Below are positions 1 to 6,617 of a stretch of DNA of 7,507 bases, one piece after another. The translations under genes and the position numbers were made by a program. The stretch covers positions 1 through 7,507 of the forward strand of contig CAJQRR010000022.1 in assembly GCA_905612385.1 (NCBI GenBank). Reading direction: 5' to 3'. Position 1 is the first letter of the stretch; each line of letters opens with the position of its first letter. The notes under the pieces are model-generated. The model was not told the origin of the DNA and did not search any database. It saw nothing but the letters and a program-made list of their open reading frames with translations. Source of the DNA: an uncultured Candidatus Pelagibacter sp. Its GTDB lineage: Bacteria; Pseudomonadota; Alphaproteobacteria; Pelagibacterales; Pelagibacteraceae.

Positions 1-801
1 TTTAGAGACAGCGAAAATTGAATTAAATAAAACCTGATCCTTTATATTTTCATCTGAAATAACATCTATATTATCTGAATTAGTATTTTTAACTTTATTA
101 ATTATAAATTCTTTATTTTCATCTGTTGCGTGAAAGACAAATGAATAATTAAGATTTTTTTTATTCATCAATTTAATAAAATTTAATAAAATTGGCAAAA
201 GAACATTTGTTTCTGATTTTCTACTACCTGGAAATAAAGAGATAATTTTTTTATCTTTAGAGAATAAATTTTCTAATGTTATTTTTACATCATCTTTTTT
301 TTCGATTAAAGGATGACCAACAAAAGTATTTTTAATATTTTCTTTATCAAAATATTTTTTTTCGAATTTAAATAATAAAAGCATATGATCAATAAACTTT
401 TTTATTTTTTTAACTCTATTTTTTCTCCAAACCCATACCTGAGGAGCAACATAATGGATTGTCTTTATATTTTTATTAATATTTTTTACCTTTTCAGCAA
501 CTCTTAGTGTAAAATCAGGACTATCAACACTAAACAAGATGTCAGGATTAAATTTTATAATTTCATCAATAGTTTTATTAATTTTTTTTCTAATCTTAAA
601 GATATTAAATAATACACTAGTAAAGCCAAGGTATGTGATGTCTTTTAGTTCAAAAATAGATTGAATTCCTAATTTTTTAATATGTATTCCCCCAACCGAC
701 AAATATTTAATATCTGGATTTCTTATTTTAAGTTTTGAAATAACTGCTGAGGCCAATTTATCGCCAGAGGGCTCACCTGTTAAAATAAAAATTTTTTTCA
801 T
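1..801 (-). CDS. lpxB: Lipid-A-disaccharide synthase LpxB, 3' end cut by window edge
   Basis: LpxB is a membrane-associated GT19 glycosyltransferase. It joins UDP-2,3-diacylglucosamine (the LpxD/LpxC route) to lipid X, the product of LpxI, to give the lipid A disaccharide and UDP. The frame is open from the ATG at 801 to the left edge: 267 residues of a usual 380 or so. Visible family motifs are GEPSGD at residues 9-14, VGG at 36-38, SVDSPDF at 91-97, HYVAPQVWVWRKNR at 116-129, VGHPL at 161-165 and the FPGSR nucleotide-binding loop at 190-194. The last residues, FAVSK, stop just short of the SGT segment expected next, so the C-terminal UDP-binding half is mostly outside the window. The start is fixed by an ATGA overlap with the lpxI stop, suggesting translational coupling. 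No internal stop or frameshift was found on codon-by-codon translation. The identification is secure. Confidence 0.96.
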   Translation of the reverse strand, partial: MKKIFILTGEPSGDKLASAVISKLKIRNPDIKYLSVGGIHIKKLGIQSIFELKDITYLGFTSVLFNIFKIRKKINKTIDEIIKFNPDILFSVDSPDFTLRVAEKVKNINKNIKTIHYVAPQVWVWRKNRVKKIKKFIDHMLLLFKFEKKYFDKENIKNTFVGHPLIEKKDDVKITLENLFSKDKKIISLFPGSRKSETNVLLPILLNFIKLMNKKNLNYSFVFHATDENKEFIINKVKNTNSDNIDVISDENIKDQVLFNSIFAVSK

Positions 802-1583
802 ACAATTCTAATAAAGATCTTATTTTTATTAGCAAAACTTATACATTTAGCTTTATCTAAGAATATATTTTTTTTAGACTTTAAAACTATCCCTTTTATG
901 CCAAATTTTTTACAATCTTTTAGAGTTTGAAGACCAATAGTTGGTAAATCTATTCTCAAATCTTGTTTTTTTTTAGGTAGCTTAATCAATACTCCACCTG
1001 ATTTTTTCTTCAATCTTGATAACATTTTCTTTGTACCCTGTCTGTCTTCAGTTGCTAAAATAGTGCTATCTTTAACAATGACTGCTTGAACGTGATCTAA
1101 ACTATTTAGTTTATTAAAGTAAGTAATTCCTTTTTTAATAGAGTTTCTATCACTCATATTAGGTTTCAATTTAGTATAGTTTCCACTTTTAACAGTTAGT
1201 TCAGGATTAAAAAAGATAGAGCTAATAACCTTTATGTTTTCACTGTCTAAAACTTTTATTATAGCTTTAATTATTGCAGCATCACCTAATTTTGCTGCCA
1301 TAATGATACCTGGCATATAATAGACACCCTTAAAGTCTAATCTTAATGTTGAAAATTTTGGTTTTGCAATTTTACCTGCAAATAAGACTTTTTTTGATTT
1401 TTTTTCTTTAATCAAGCGTATTATTTTTCCAAACTTACCAATACTTATTCGATGAGAATTTTTATTTTTTTTAAATTTATTATCTTTTGAAAAATCAATG
1501 ATAAAATATTTTTTTTTTAATTTTTTTATTCTTTTAAGAACAACTTCTGGAAAATCAGTATCTCCTAAAAATAGTCCAATCAT
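798..1583 (-). CDS. lpxI: UDP-2,3-diacylglucosamine pyrophosphatase LpxI (DUF1009 family)
   Basis: LpxI hydrolyses UDP-2,3-diacylglucosamine to lipid X (2,3-diacylglucosamine 1-phosphate) and UMP. It replaces LpxH in most alphaproteobacteria. The 261-residue length is usual for the family. Family-like segments are GKFGKIIRLIKE at 49-60, VLFAGK at 66-71, GDAAIIKAIIKVL at 100-112, GGVLIKLPK at 196-204 and QDLRIDLPTIG at 207-217. The last is the most conserved stretch and holds the Asp residues tied to metal binding and catalysis in the Caulobacter enzyme. Two motifs are eroded: the N-terminal glycine-rich loop (family AGGGxLP) reads LGDTDFP at 6-12, and the usual EGTD reads QGTK at 182-185. The position between lpxA and lpxB is the standard one for lpxI and supports the call. 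The ATG lies 1 base beyond the lpxA stop with no clear Shine-Dalgarno, so coupling to lpxA is likely. The product should be cytoplasmic or peripheral to the inner membrane; no signal peptide or membrane segment is seen. Confidence 0.92.
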   Translation of the reverse strand: MIGLFLGDTDFPEVVLKRIKKLKKKYFIIDFSKDNKFKKNKNSHRISIGKFGKIIRLIKEKKSKKVLFAGKIAKPKFSTLRLDFKGVYYMPGIIMAAKLGDAAIIKAIIKVLDSENIKVISSIFFNPELTVKSGNYTKLKPNMSDRNSIKKGITYFNKLNSLDHVQAVIVKDSTILATEDRQGTKKMLSRLKKKSGGVLIKLPKKKQDLRIDLPTIGLQTLKDCKKFGIKGIVLKSKKNIFLDKAKCISFANKNKIFIRIV

Positions 1584-1584
1584 T

Positions 1585-2367
1585 TTATTTTGAATATGGT
1601 GTACAAATAGGTCTTTTTTTATCTTTCTCTAAAAAATTCACCACCTCTAATACAAGCTCATTCTTTTTAAAATCTTGATTTAAATTTATCAAATTTTGAG
1701 TTAAATTTTCATCCTTAAAAATTTCTTTATATGCATCACTTAAATTCATAATTTGTTTATTTGGAATATTCTTTCTTCTTAAACCTATTAAATTTAATCC
1801 TTGTAAAACGCTTCGGTTACCATGGGCTATCCCATATGGTATGATATCTCTTACAACACCACACATTCCTCCTATCATTGCTGATTTACCAACTCTAGTG
1901 AACTGTTGTACTGCGGAGTTACCTCCAATTATAACGTTACTTTCTATGTGTGCGTGCCCACCCAAAGGAACATTGTTCGCTAAAATAACATTATCTTCAA
2001 CTAAACAATCATGTGCTATGTGCGAAGAAACCATAAATAAACAGTTATTTCCTACTTTAGTTAATCCACCACCACCTTCAGTACCGGGGTTAATAGTTAC
2101 ATATTCTCTAATTTTATTATTGTCACCAATTTCAAGCATCGTTTCTTCGCCATCAAATTTTAAATCTTGAGGATCATTGCCAATTGATGCAAATGAGTAA
2201 ATCTTATTGTTTTTTCCAATTTTGGTATATCCCACGATACTTACATGTGATTGTATTAAAGAATTTTCTCCTACCTCAACATTGGGACCTATTACAGTGT
2301 AAGCGCCAATACTAACATTAGTGTTAATTTTTGCTTTTGGATCAATAATTGCTGTTTTGTGTATCAT
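1585..2367 (-). CDS. lpxA: Acyl-ACP--UDP-N-acetylglucosamine O-acyltransferase LpxA
   Basis: LpxA catalyses the first step of lipid A synthesis: transfer of a 3-hydroxyacyl chain from ACP to the 3-OH of UDP-GlcNAc, as a cytoplasmic homotrimer. The 260-residue protein has the left-handed beta-helix hexapeptide repeat pattern from about residue 2 to 180, then a helical C-terminus. The catalytic motif HIAHDC is at 116-121, with His119 matching E. coli His125; Gly137-His138 match the GH at E. coli 143-144. The usual VHQF reads VQQF at 153-156, so Gln154 stands where E. coli has His160. Gly167 aligns with E. coli Gly173, the hydrocarbon-ruler residue, which suggests acceptance of a long (about C14) hydroxyacyl chain; this is inference. 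LRRKN at 196-200 is the conserved C-terminal basic motif. The ATG overlaps the lpxD stop (ATGA) and has the clearest ribosome binding site in the window. The identification is secure; LpxD is excluded by the HIAHDC motif and the lack of an N-terminal uridine-binding domain. Confidence 0.97.
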   Translation of the reverse strand: MIHKTAIIDPKAKINTNVSIGAYTVIGPNVEVGENSLIQSHVSIVGYTKIGKNNKIYSFASIGNDPQDLKFDGEETMLEIGDNNKIREYVTINPGTEGGGGLTKVGNNCLFMVSSHIAHDCLVEDNVILANNVPLGGHAHIESNVIIGGNSAVQQFTRVGKSAMIGGMCGVVRDIIPYGIAHGNRSVLQGLNLIGLRRKNIPNKQIMNLSDAYKEIFKDENLTQNLINLNQDFKKNELVLEVVNFLEKDKKRPICTPYSK

Positions 2368-3344
2368 TTACTATCCTTTAAAAAATCTTTAATATTTTTT
2401 GCTGGGTATCCCATTACTTTTGAATTTTCTGAGATATCTTTTATCACACCACTGCCACCAGCTATTTCTACATTATTTCCAATTGTTAAATGACCAGAAA
2501 TACCAGCTTGTCCACCAATTCGAACATTATTGCCAAGGATAGAGCTACCAGCAATTCCTACTTGTCCTGCTATGATTGAATTTTCACCAATTTTGACATT
2601 ATGTGCAATATGAATTTGATTGTCTAAAAATGTATTTTTACCAATCACAGTATTGGACATAGAGCCTCTATCAATAGTACAACCACATCCAATTTCAGAA
2701 TTTTCACCAATTATGACAAATCCAATGTGTGGGTACCTTAAATTTTTTTCATTAATAGGGAAGAAACCAAATCCGTGCTTGCCAATAACACAATTATCTA
2801 AAACATTGACATTGTTATTAATTAATGTGTTTCTAATGATAACATTTGATCCTATTGAGCAATTATCTCCAATTGAAACATTTTGTTCAATAATAGTATT
2901 GTGACCAATTAAACAACTTGATCCAATAGCAACATTGTCACCAATTAAAACATTTTTCCCAAATTTAACCTTATCTTTAAATTTTGTTTCAGTTATGTCT
3001 CTAGCTGTATAGTCAAAGTTATCATTAATTGAACTTGGATAAAATTTTGATGTAATTTTAGAAGTTGAAAATAAAACATTCTTAACAACTAACGGTCTGC
3101 AATTTTTTGGTAATTCATCTTTTAAATTTTCTGTTGTTATACAAAAAGAGGCTTTAGTATTTTTTGCAATATCTTTGTATTTTTTAGAATGAAAAAAAGT
3201 AATGTCATTTTTTTCTGATGTAAATAAATCTTTGATATCAATTATCTTTTGATCATTAGCAATATCAAAAATATCAAGATTTATTAGTTTTAAAATATCT
3301 GAAATTTTAAAAGGACCATTGTTTTTAAAAAAAGGATTAATCAT
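2364..3344 (-). CDS. lpxD: UDP-3-O-(3-hydroxyacyl)glucosamine N-acyltransferase LpxD
   Basis: LpxD adds the second hydroxyacyl chain, from ACP, to the 2-amino group of UDP-3-O-acylglucosamine after LpxC has removed the acetyl group. From the ATG at 3344 the protein has 326 residues, slightly shorter than E. coli LpxD (341). Residues 1 to about 105 form the uridine-binding domain, about 110-295 the hexapeptide beta-helix, and the end is a short acidic/basic tail. Motifs are HGFGF at 190-194, IDRGSM at 224-229, and IHIAHNVKIG at 244-253, with His248 matching the catalytic His239 of E. coli; GISGHL at 282-287 follows. The frame also opens with a TTG one codon earlier (3347), but the ATG is preferred; an AAAAAG a few bases upstream is only a weak ribosome site. 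The gene follows fabZ after about 53 bases, the one loose junction here, and overlaps lpxA by ATGA. In most Proteobacteria lpxD comes before fabZ, so the order is reversed. Confidence 0.96.
   Translation of the reverse strand: MINPFFKNNGPFKISDILKLINLDIFDIANDQKIIDIKDLFTSEKNDITFFHSKKYKDIAKNTKASFCITTENLKDELPKNCRPLVVKNVLFSTSKITSKFYPSSINDNFDYTARDITETKFKDKVKFGKNVLIGDNVAIGSSCLIGHNTIIEQNVSIGDNCSIGSNVIIRNTLINNNVNVLDNCVIGKHGFGFFPINEKNLRYPHIGFVIIGENSEIGCGCTIDRGSMSNTVIGKNTFLDNQIHIAHNVKIGENSIIAGQVGIAGSSILGNNVRIGGQAGISGHLTIGNNVEIAGGSGVIKDISENSKVMGYPAKNIKDFLKDSK
2374..2379 (-). promoter_or_regulatory. Shine-Dalgarno of lpxA
   Basis: On the minus strand AAAGGA lies six bases before the ATG of lpxA, inside the last codons of lpxD. 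It is the only strong Shine-Dalgarno match I see before any start in this window and it supports the ATG at 2367. Confidence 0.7.
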
Positions 3345-3397
3345 CAAATTCTTTTTACCAAAGCAGATTAACCTGTGTTATCAAGATTTGTTGCTGA
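3345..3397. other. fabZ-lpxD intergenic gap, the only real spacer in the window
   Basis: About 53 bases separate the fabZ stop from the lpxD ATG, while every other junction is an overlap or at most 6 bases. I see no stable hairpin with a U-run and no convincing -35/-10 pair on the minus strand. A TTGATA-like hexamer exists, but nothing resembling TATAAT follows at the right distance. The segment has no coding capacity of its own. It coincides with the place where the usual lpxD-fabZ order is changed. Confidence 0.6.
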
Positions 3398-3850
3398 TTA
3401 TTTCTTATCAACAATAGTAGCTGACCATTGTGCATCAGCCATTTTAGTTCCATCGACAGTAGCTACACCTTTATATTTCCATACCCTACCATGAGTTCTG
3501 ATAGCTTGTATTTTTAATTCTAATGTGCAGTCAGGTATAACTGGATTCCTAAATCTAGCCTTTTCTATACCCATTAGGAATACTAATTTATTATCATATG
3601 TTTCTTTATCTAAGCCATGGGCTGTTAATGCAGCAGCAGCTTGTCCAAAAGCTTCAACAATAAGAACACCAGGCATGACTGGATTATCAGGGAAATGACC
3701 TTGAACAAAAAAACTTTCTTTTTTAACATTAACAATTGCAGTAGCTGAAGATAATTTTTTAATTTCATGGAGCTCGTCAATAAGAAGCATGGGCTCTCTA
3801 TGCGGTAGTAGACTTATAATCTGTTCTTTATTTAATGAGCTTGATGTCAT
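3398..3850 (-). CDS. fabZ: 3-hydroxyacyl-ACP dehydratase FabZ
   Basis: FabZ dehydrates (3R)-hydroxyacyl-ACP to trans-2-enoyl-ACP in type II fatty acid synthesis. It competes with LpxA and LpxD for the same hydroxyacyl-ACP, which explains its usual place among lpx genes. The 150-residue, single hot-dog-fold protein is of normal length. It shows LLPHREPMLLID at 14-25, the catalytic GHFPDNPVMPG at 51-61 (His52) and the helix with catalytic Glu66 in VEAFGQAAA at 65-73. It also has FLMGIEKARFRNPVIPDC at 91-108, typical of FabZ. FabA is unlikely: the length and the N-terminal PHR(E/P)P motif fit FabZ. The ATG overlaps the skp stop by ATGA with no clear Shine-Dalgarno, so translation is probably coupled to skp. 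The position between skp and lpxD, rather than between lpxD and lpxA, is unusual. Confidence 0.97.
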   Translation of the reverse strand: MTSSSLNKEQIISLLPHREPMLLIDELHEIKKLSSATAIVNVKKESFFVQGHFPDNPVMPGVLIVEAFGQAAAALTAHGLDKETYDNKLVFLMGIEKARFRNPVIPDCTLELKIQAIRTHGRVWKYKGVATVDGTKMADAQWSATIVDKK

Positions 3851-4371
3851 TTAATTGAAGTTTTTTTGATTTGATCATTAATTATTATTAATATTTTTTC
3901 AGTAATATCTAATTTTTTTATACCCATAACTAAATTTTTTTTTTGTATAATTAGAGAAATAGAATTTTCATCAGAATATTTTGTTAAAATAGGATTTATT
4001 GATTTTAAAAGATTATTTGTTGCTATTAATCTTTGTTGACTTAACTTATTAATTTTATCTTCTCTACTTTTATTATAGGCTTTAATTTCCATCCTTAAGT
4101 TATTAACTTTTTTTGTAAACTCATCATCTGATAAAATATTTTTTTGTCCAAGTAATGTTTTTTCTTTTTTTTTAAAATTTTTTTCTGATTTATCAAAAAA
4201 TGCTAAATTATCTTTATTTATTTTGTTTAGTTGTTCTATTATTGATATTCCTGGCTTTGATGTATTCATAATTTTATTCATATCTAAATAAACAATAGAG
4301 TTAGCTAAAACTATTGTGTTAAAGAAAGAGAAATAAAAAAATACAGTTATAAATAAAAAATTTTTTATCAT
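3847..4371 (-). CDS. skp: OmpH/Skp-family periplasmic chaperone
   Basis: Skp-family proteins are periplasmic trimers that hold unfolded outer-membrane proteins between the Sec translocon and the BAM complex. The 174 residues begin with a signal peptide: Lys at position 3, a Phe-rich hydrophobic core at about 5-21, and likely cleavage after VLA at 21-23. The mature start, SIVYLDMNKIM at 25-35, is the typical OmpH opening strand. A highly charged Lys/Glu/Asn stretch from about 45 to 125 fits the paired helical tentacles of the family, and ISLIIQKKNLVMG at 138-150 fits the returning beta-strand. Sequence conservation is low, as is normal for this family, so the call rests on architecture, length and position directly after bamA. 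The ATG overlaps the bamA stop (TAATG), implying coupled translation and matched dosage with BamA. Confidence 0.85.
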   Translation of the reverse strand: MIKNFLFITVFFYFSFFNTIVLANSIVYLDMNKIMNTSKPGISIIEQLNKINKDNLAFFDKSEKNFKKKEKTLLGQKNILSDDEFTKKVNNLRMEIKAYNKSREDKINKLSQQRLIATNNLLKSINPILTKYSDENSISLIIQKKNLVMGIKKLDITEKILIIINDQIKKTSIK

Positions 4372-6611
4372 TAAAAAGTAGTGCCTAAATTAAATCGGAA
4401 TGATTCAGAAATATCATTTTTATGTTTACTTAAAACTTCACTTAATGAAAAATTTAAAGGTCCAATAGGAGTAAAGAAATCAACAGCAATACCAATTGAA
4501 GATTTGATCTTACTATTATTAGATAAGGTGGAATTATAATCAACTCCCCAAATATTTGCTGCATCTAAGAAGATTGAGAAATTTGTACTTTCTGAATTAG
4601 GCATAATTTGAGGTATAGTAGTGGCAAAGTTAAGTCCTGTAGAGTAATTTCCACCAATAAAATCTGCACCATCCATTGGACCAACTCTTCCTGATTCAAA
4701 ACCTCTAAGCTTCCCAGAGGATACAAATAATCTATCAGAAAGTTTTACATCTTTATTGGATAAGGCGTTCACACCGTTTGCATAAAAACCAAATGATGCA
4801 ATATTTTCATCAAGCCATTTTCCATAAACTTTATAATCATAAGAATTTTTTATAGCAAAGCTGTCGCTAATAACTGGAATATTTTGAGTAAATCTACTTC
4901 TATATCCGTTTGATGGTTGAAATTTTTGATTTCTTTGATCATAATCAAGGGTATAATTTATATAGGTATCAAAAAATGAACCTTTTTGTTTTATTATACT
5001 AGCTGAAGCAGTTGCATCTGTTTTGATTGTTTCAACATAAGATGATGCACCCAAATTAACAAAAAAATTATCATAATATTCAAAGCCACTTCCTATTTCA
5101 AAACCATGCTTATTTGATTTATAGCCATAATTTTTCATTCTATCGGCAGCCGTACTCTGTATGCTTAAGTTTAAAGATCTATTTGTGCCTTTATAGTTTG
5201 GATTATTTAGCGACAACAATCCTTTAATTGACTCAGAGCTGAATGTTAAATCTGAACCAAATTCTATTCCTCTACCTAAAAAATTGTTTTCTTGAACGCC
5301 AAATCCTACTGACCCTCCATCAGTTCCCACTCCTGCTCCAGCTGATATTTGTCCAGTGGGTTTTTCTTCAATTGTTAGATTGATAATTTTTTGATTATTG
5401 GTTGTTCCGTCAATAACCTCAGATTTAACATTCTTAAAAAAATTTAGAGATTTTAGATTATTTATTGATTTATTATGCCTCAATGTATTAAAAGCATCAC
5501 CCTCATCAACTTCAAGGTTATTTCTTATTACCTGTTCTTGAGTGATATTATTTCCAAATATATTTATTTTTTCGACATATAGACTATCTAGTTCCTCAAT
5601 ATTAAATTCAAAATCAATTAAATTATCATTAAAAATTTCATTTACAGTTGAGGATAAAAACTCATATTGTTTATCTAATGCAACTCTATCAATTTTGGTT
5701 AAAATTTCGTCAATTGAATTTAAAGAGTAATGCTTGCCTTTAAGTTTTTTAAATAGATTTGTTAACTCTTCAAAATTTTCAATATCATAATCAATGGGTA
5801 AATTTAGTTTAAAATTATTAAAATAAAATTTTTTACCTGACTCAATACTAAAAACTAATTCAAATTGATCTTGACCAACATATTCGGCAAAGGAAGATTC
5901 TATATTAACATTGTGGTAGCCTTCATTTCTATAAAAAATATATAGCAATCTTTTATCAAGCTTAAGTAAATCTTCATTTAAGAATTTTTTACCAGAGATT
6001 ATTTTCCAAAATTTATGTTCTTCAGTAACAATAATATTTTCAAGTCTACTTTTTTTAAATATTTTATTACCAACAAATGAAATTTTTGAAATTTTTGCTT
6101 TTTTACCCAGGTCAACAATATATGTTAAATTAACTTTATTATCACCTAAATCTTCCATGGTAGATTGCACACTAGTAAAATAATAACCTTTTTTTTTTAA
6201 AATATTCTTTATTGATATTTCATCTTTTTTTACATCTTTAAGATTGAAAGAAGATCTATTTCTCAAAATTAATACACTTTCAATAAGCTCTACAGTTTTA
6301 TTTGCTTTTACTCCCTCCACAAACCTTGTTTGAATTATGGGATTTTCAATAACATTAATTATCAATTTATCATTTTGGATTTTTAAATTTATGTCTTTAA
6401 AAAAACCTGTTTGGTATAAATTTTTTAATATTTTATTTAAGGAGTTCTCATCAAGGAACTTATCATTATCTGATAATTCTGAAAAAACTTTTATTGTATC
6501 GTCTGAAATTCTTTCATTACCTTGTATTAAAACTTCATTAAAATTTTCAGAAAAAACAGGCTGGAATAGCAGTATCCAGAAGATAAATATTTTTAAAAGA
6601 TTTTTAGGCAC
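4371..6611 (-). CDS. bamA: Outer membrane protein assembly factor BamA
   Basis: BamA is the central Omp85-family protein that folds and inserts beta-barrel proteins into the outer membrane. At 746 residues it is of normal length. A signal peptide (Lys3, Lys7, hydrophobic 8-20, likely cleavage after VFS at 19-21) is followed by five POTRA repeats at roughly 23-89, 93-168, 172-258, 262-342 and 344-416. The C-terminal 16-strand barrel spans about 420-746. The loop-6 signature LRGF is at 635-638, and the last strand SFRFNLGTTF (737-746) ends in Phe as outer-membrane beta-signals do. The start is GTG; it gives a good signal peptide and no in-frame ATG lies between it and the dxr stop. That stop is in the same frame, just two codons upstream. 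No clear Shine-Dalgarno is present. TamA and other Omp85 proteins are less likely given five POTRAs and the skp/lpx neighbours. Confidence 0.95.
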   Translation of the reverse strand: MPKNLLKIFIFWILLFQPVFSENFNEVLIQGNERISDDTIKVFSELSDNDKFLDENSLNKILKNLYQTGFFKDINLKIQNDKLIINVIENPIIQTRFVEGVKANKTVELIESVLILRNRSSFNLKDVKKDEISIKNILKKKGYYFTSVQSTMEDLGDNKVNLTYIVDLGKKAKISKISFVGNKIFKKSRLENIIVTEEHKFWKIISGKKFLNEDLLKLDKRLLYIFYRNEGYHNVNIESSFAEYVGQDQFELVFSIESGKKFYFNNFKLNLPIDYDIENFEELTNLFKKLKGKHYSLNSIDEILTKIDRVALDKQYEFLSSTVNEIFNDNLIDFEFNIEELDSLYVEKINIFGNNITQEQVIRNNLEVDEGDAFNTLRHNKSINNLKSLNFFKNVKSEVIDGTTNNQKIINLTIEEKPTGQISAGAGVGTDGGSVGFGVQENNFLGRGIEFGSDLTFSSESIKGLLSLNNPNYKGTNRSLNLSIQSTAADRMKNYGYKSNKHGFEIGSGFEYYDNFFVNLGASSYVETIKTDATASASIIKQKGSFFDTYINYTLDYDQRNQKFQPSNGYRSRFTQNIPVISDSFAIKNSYDYKVYGKWLDENIASFGFYANGVNALSNKDVKLSDRLFVSSGKLRGFESGRVGPMDGADFIGGNYSTGLNFATTIPQIMPNSESTNFSIFLDAANIWGVDYNSTLSNNSKIKSSIGIAVDFFTPIGPLNFSLSEVLSKHKNDISESFRFNLGTTF

Positions 6612-6617
6612 AGGTAT

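Noticed and set aside
1841..2170. Open frame of 109 codons on the plus strand
   Set aside because: It is antisense to lpxA, has no recognisable domain, and arises because the reverse of the hexapeptide repeats has few stops.
2620..2904. Open frame of 94 codons on the plus strand
   Set aside because: It is antisense to the LpxD beta-helix, with no family resemblance and no ribosome site.
2410..3010. Repetitive-looking stretch with recurring CCAAT and ACATT words
   Set aside because: It is the coding signature of the LpxD hexapeptide repeats (Ile-Gly-x-Asn turns), not a DNA repeat array or CRISPR; a similar pattern occurs in lpxA.
3361..3390. Possible promoter or hairpin in the fabZ-lpxD gap on the minus strand
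   Set aside because: A TTGATA-like hexamer is present but no acceptable -10 follows at 16-18 bases, and the near-palindrome CAGGTTAATCTG is too short and imperfect to be a terminator or clear operator.
5542..5730. Open frame of 62 codons on the plus strand
   Set aside because: It is antisense to the bamA POTRA region; a chance frame with biased composition.
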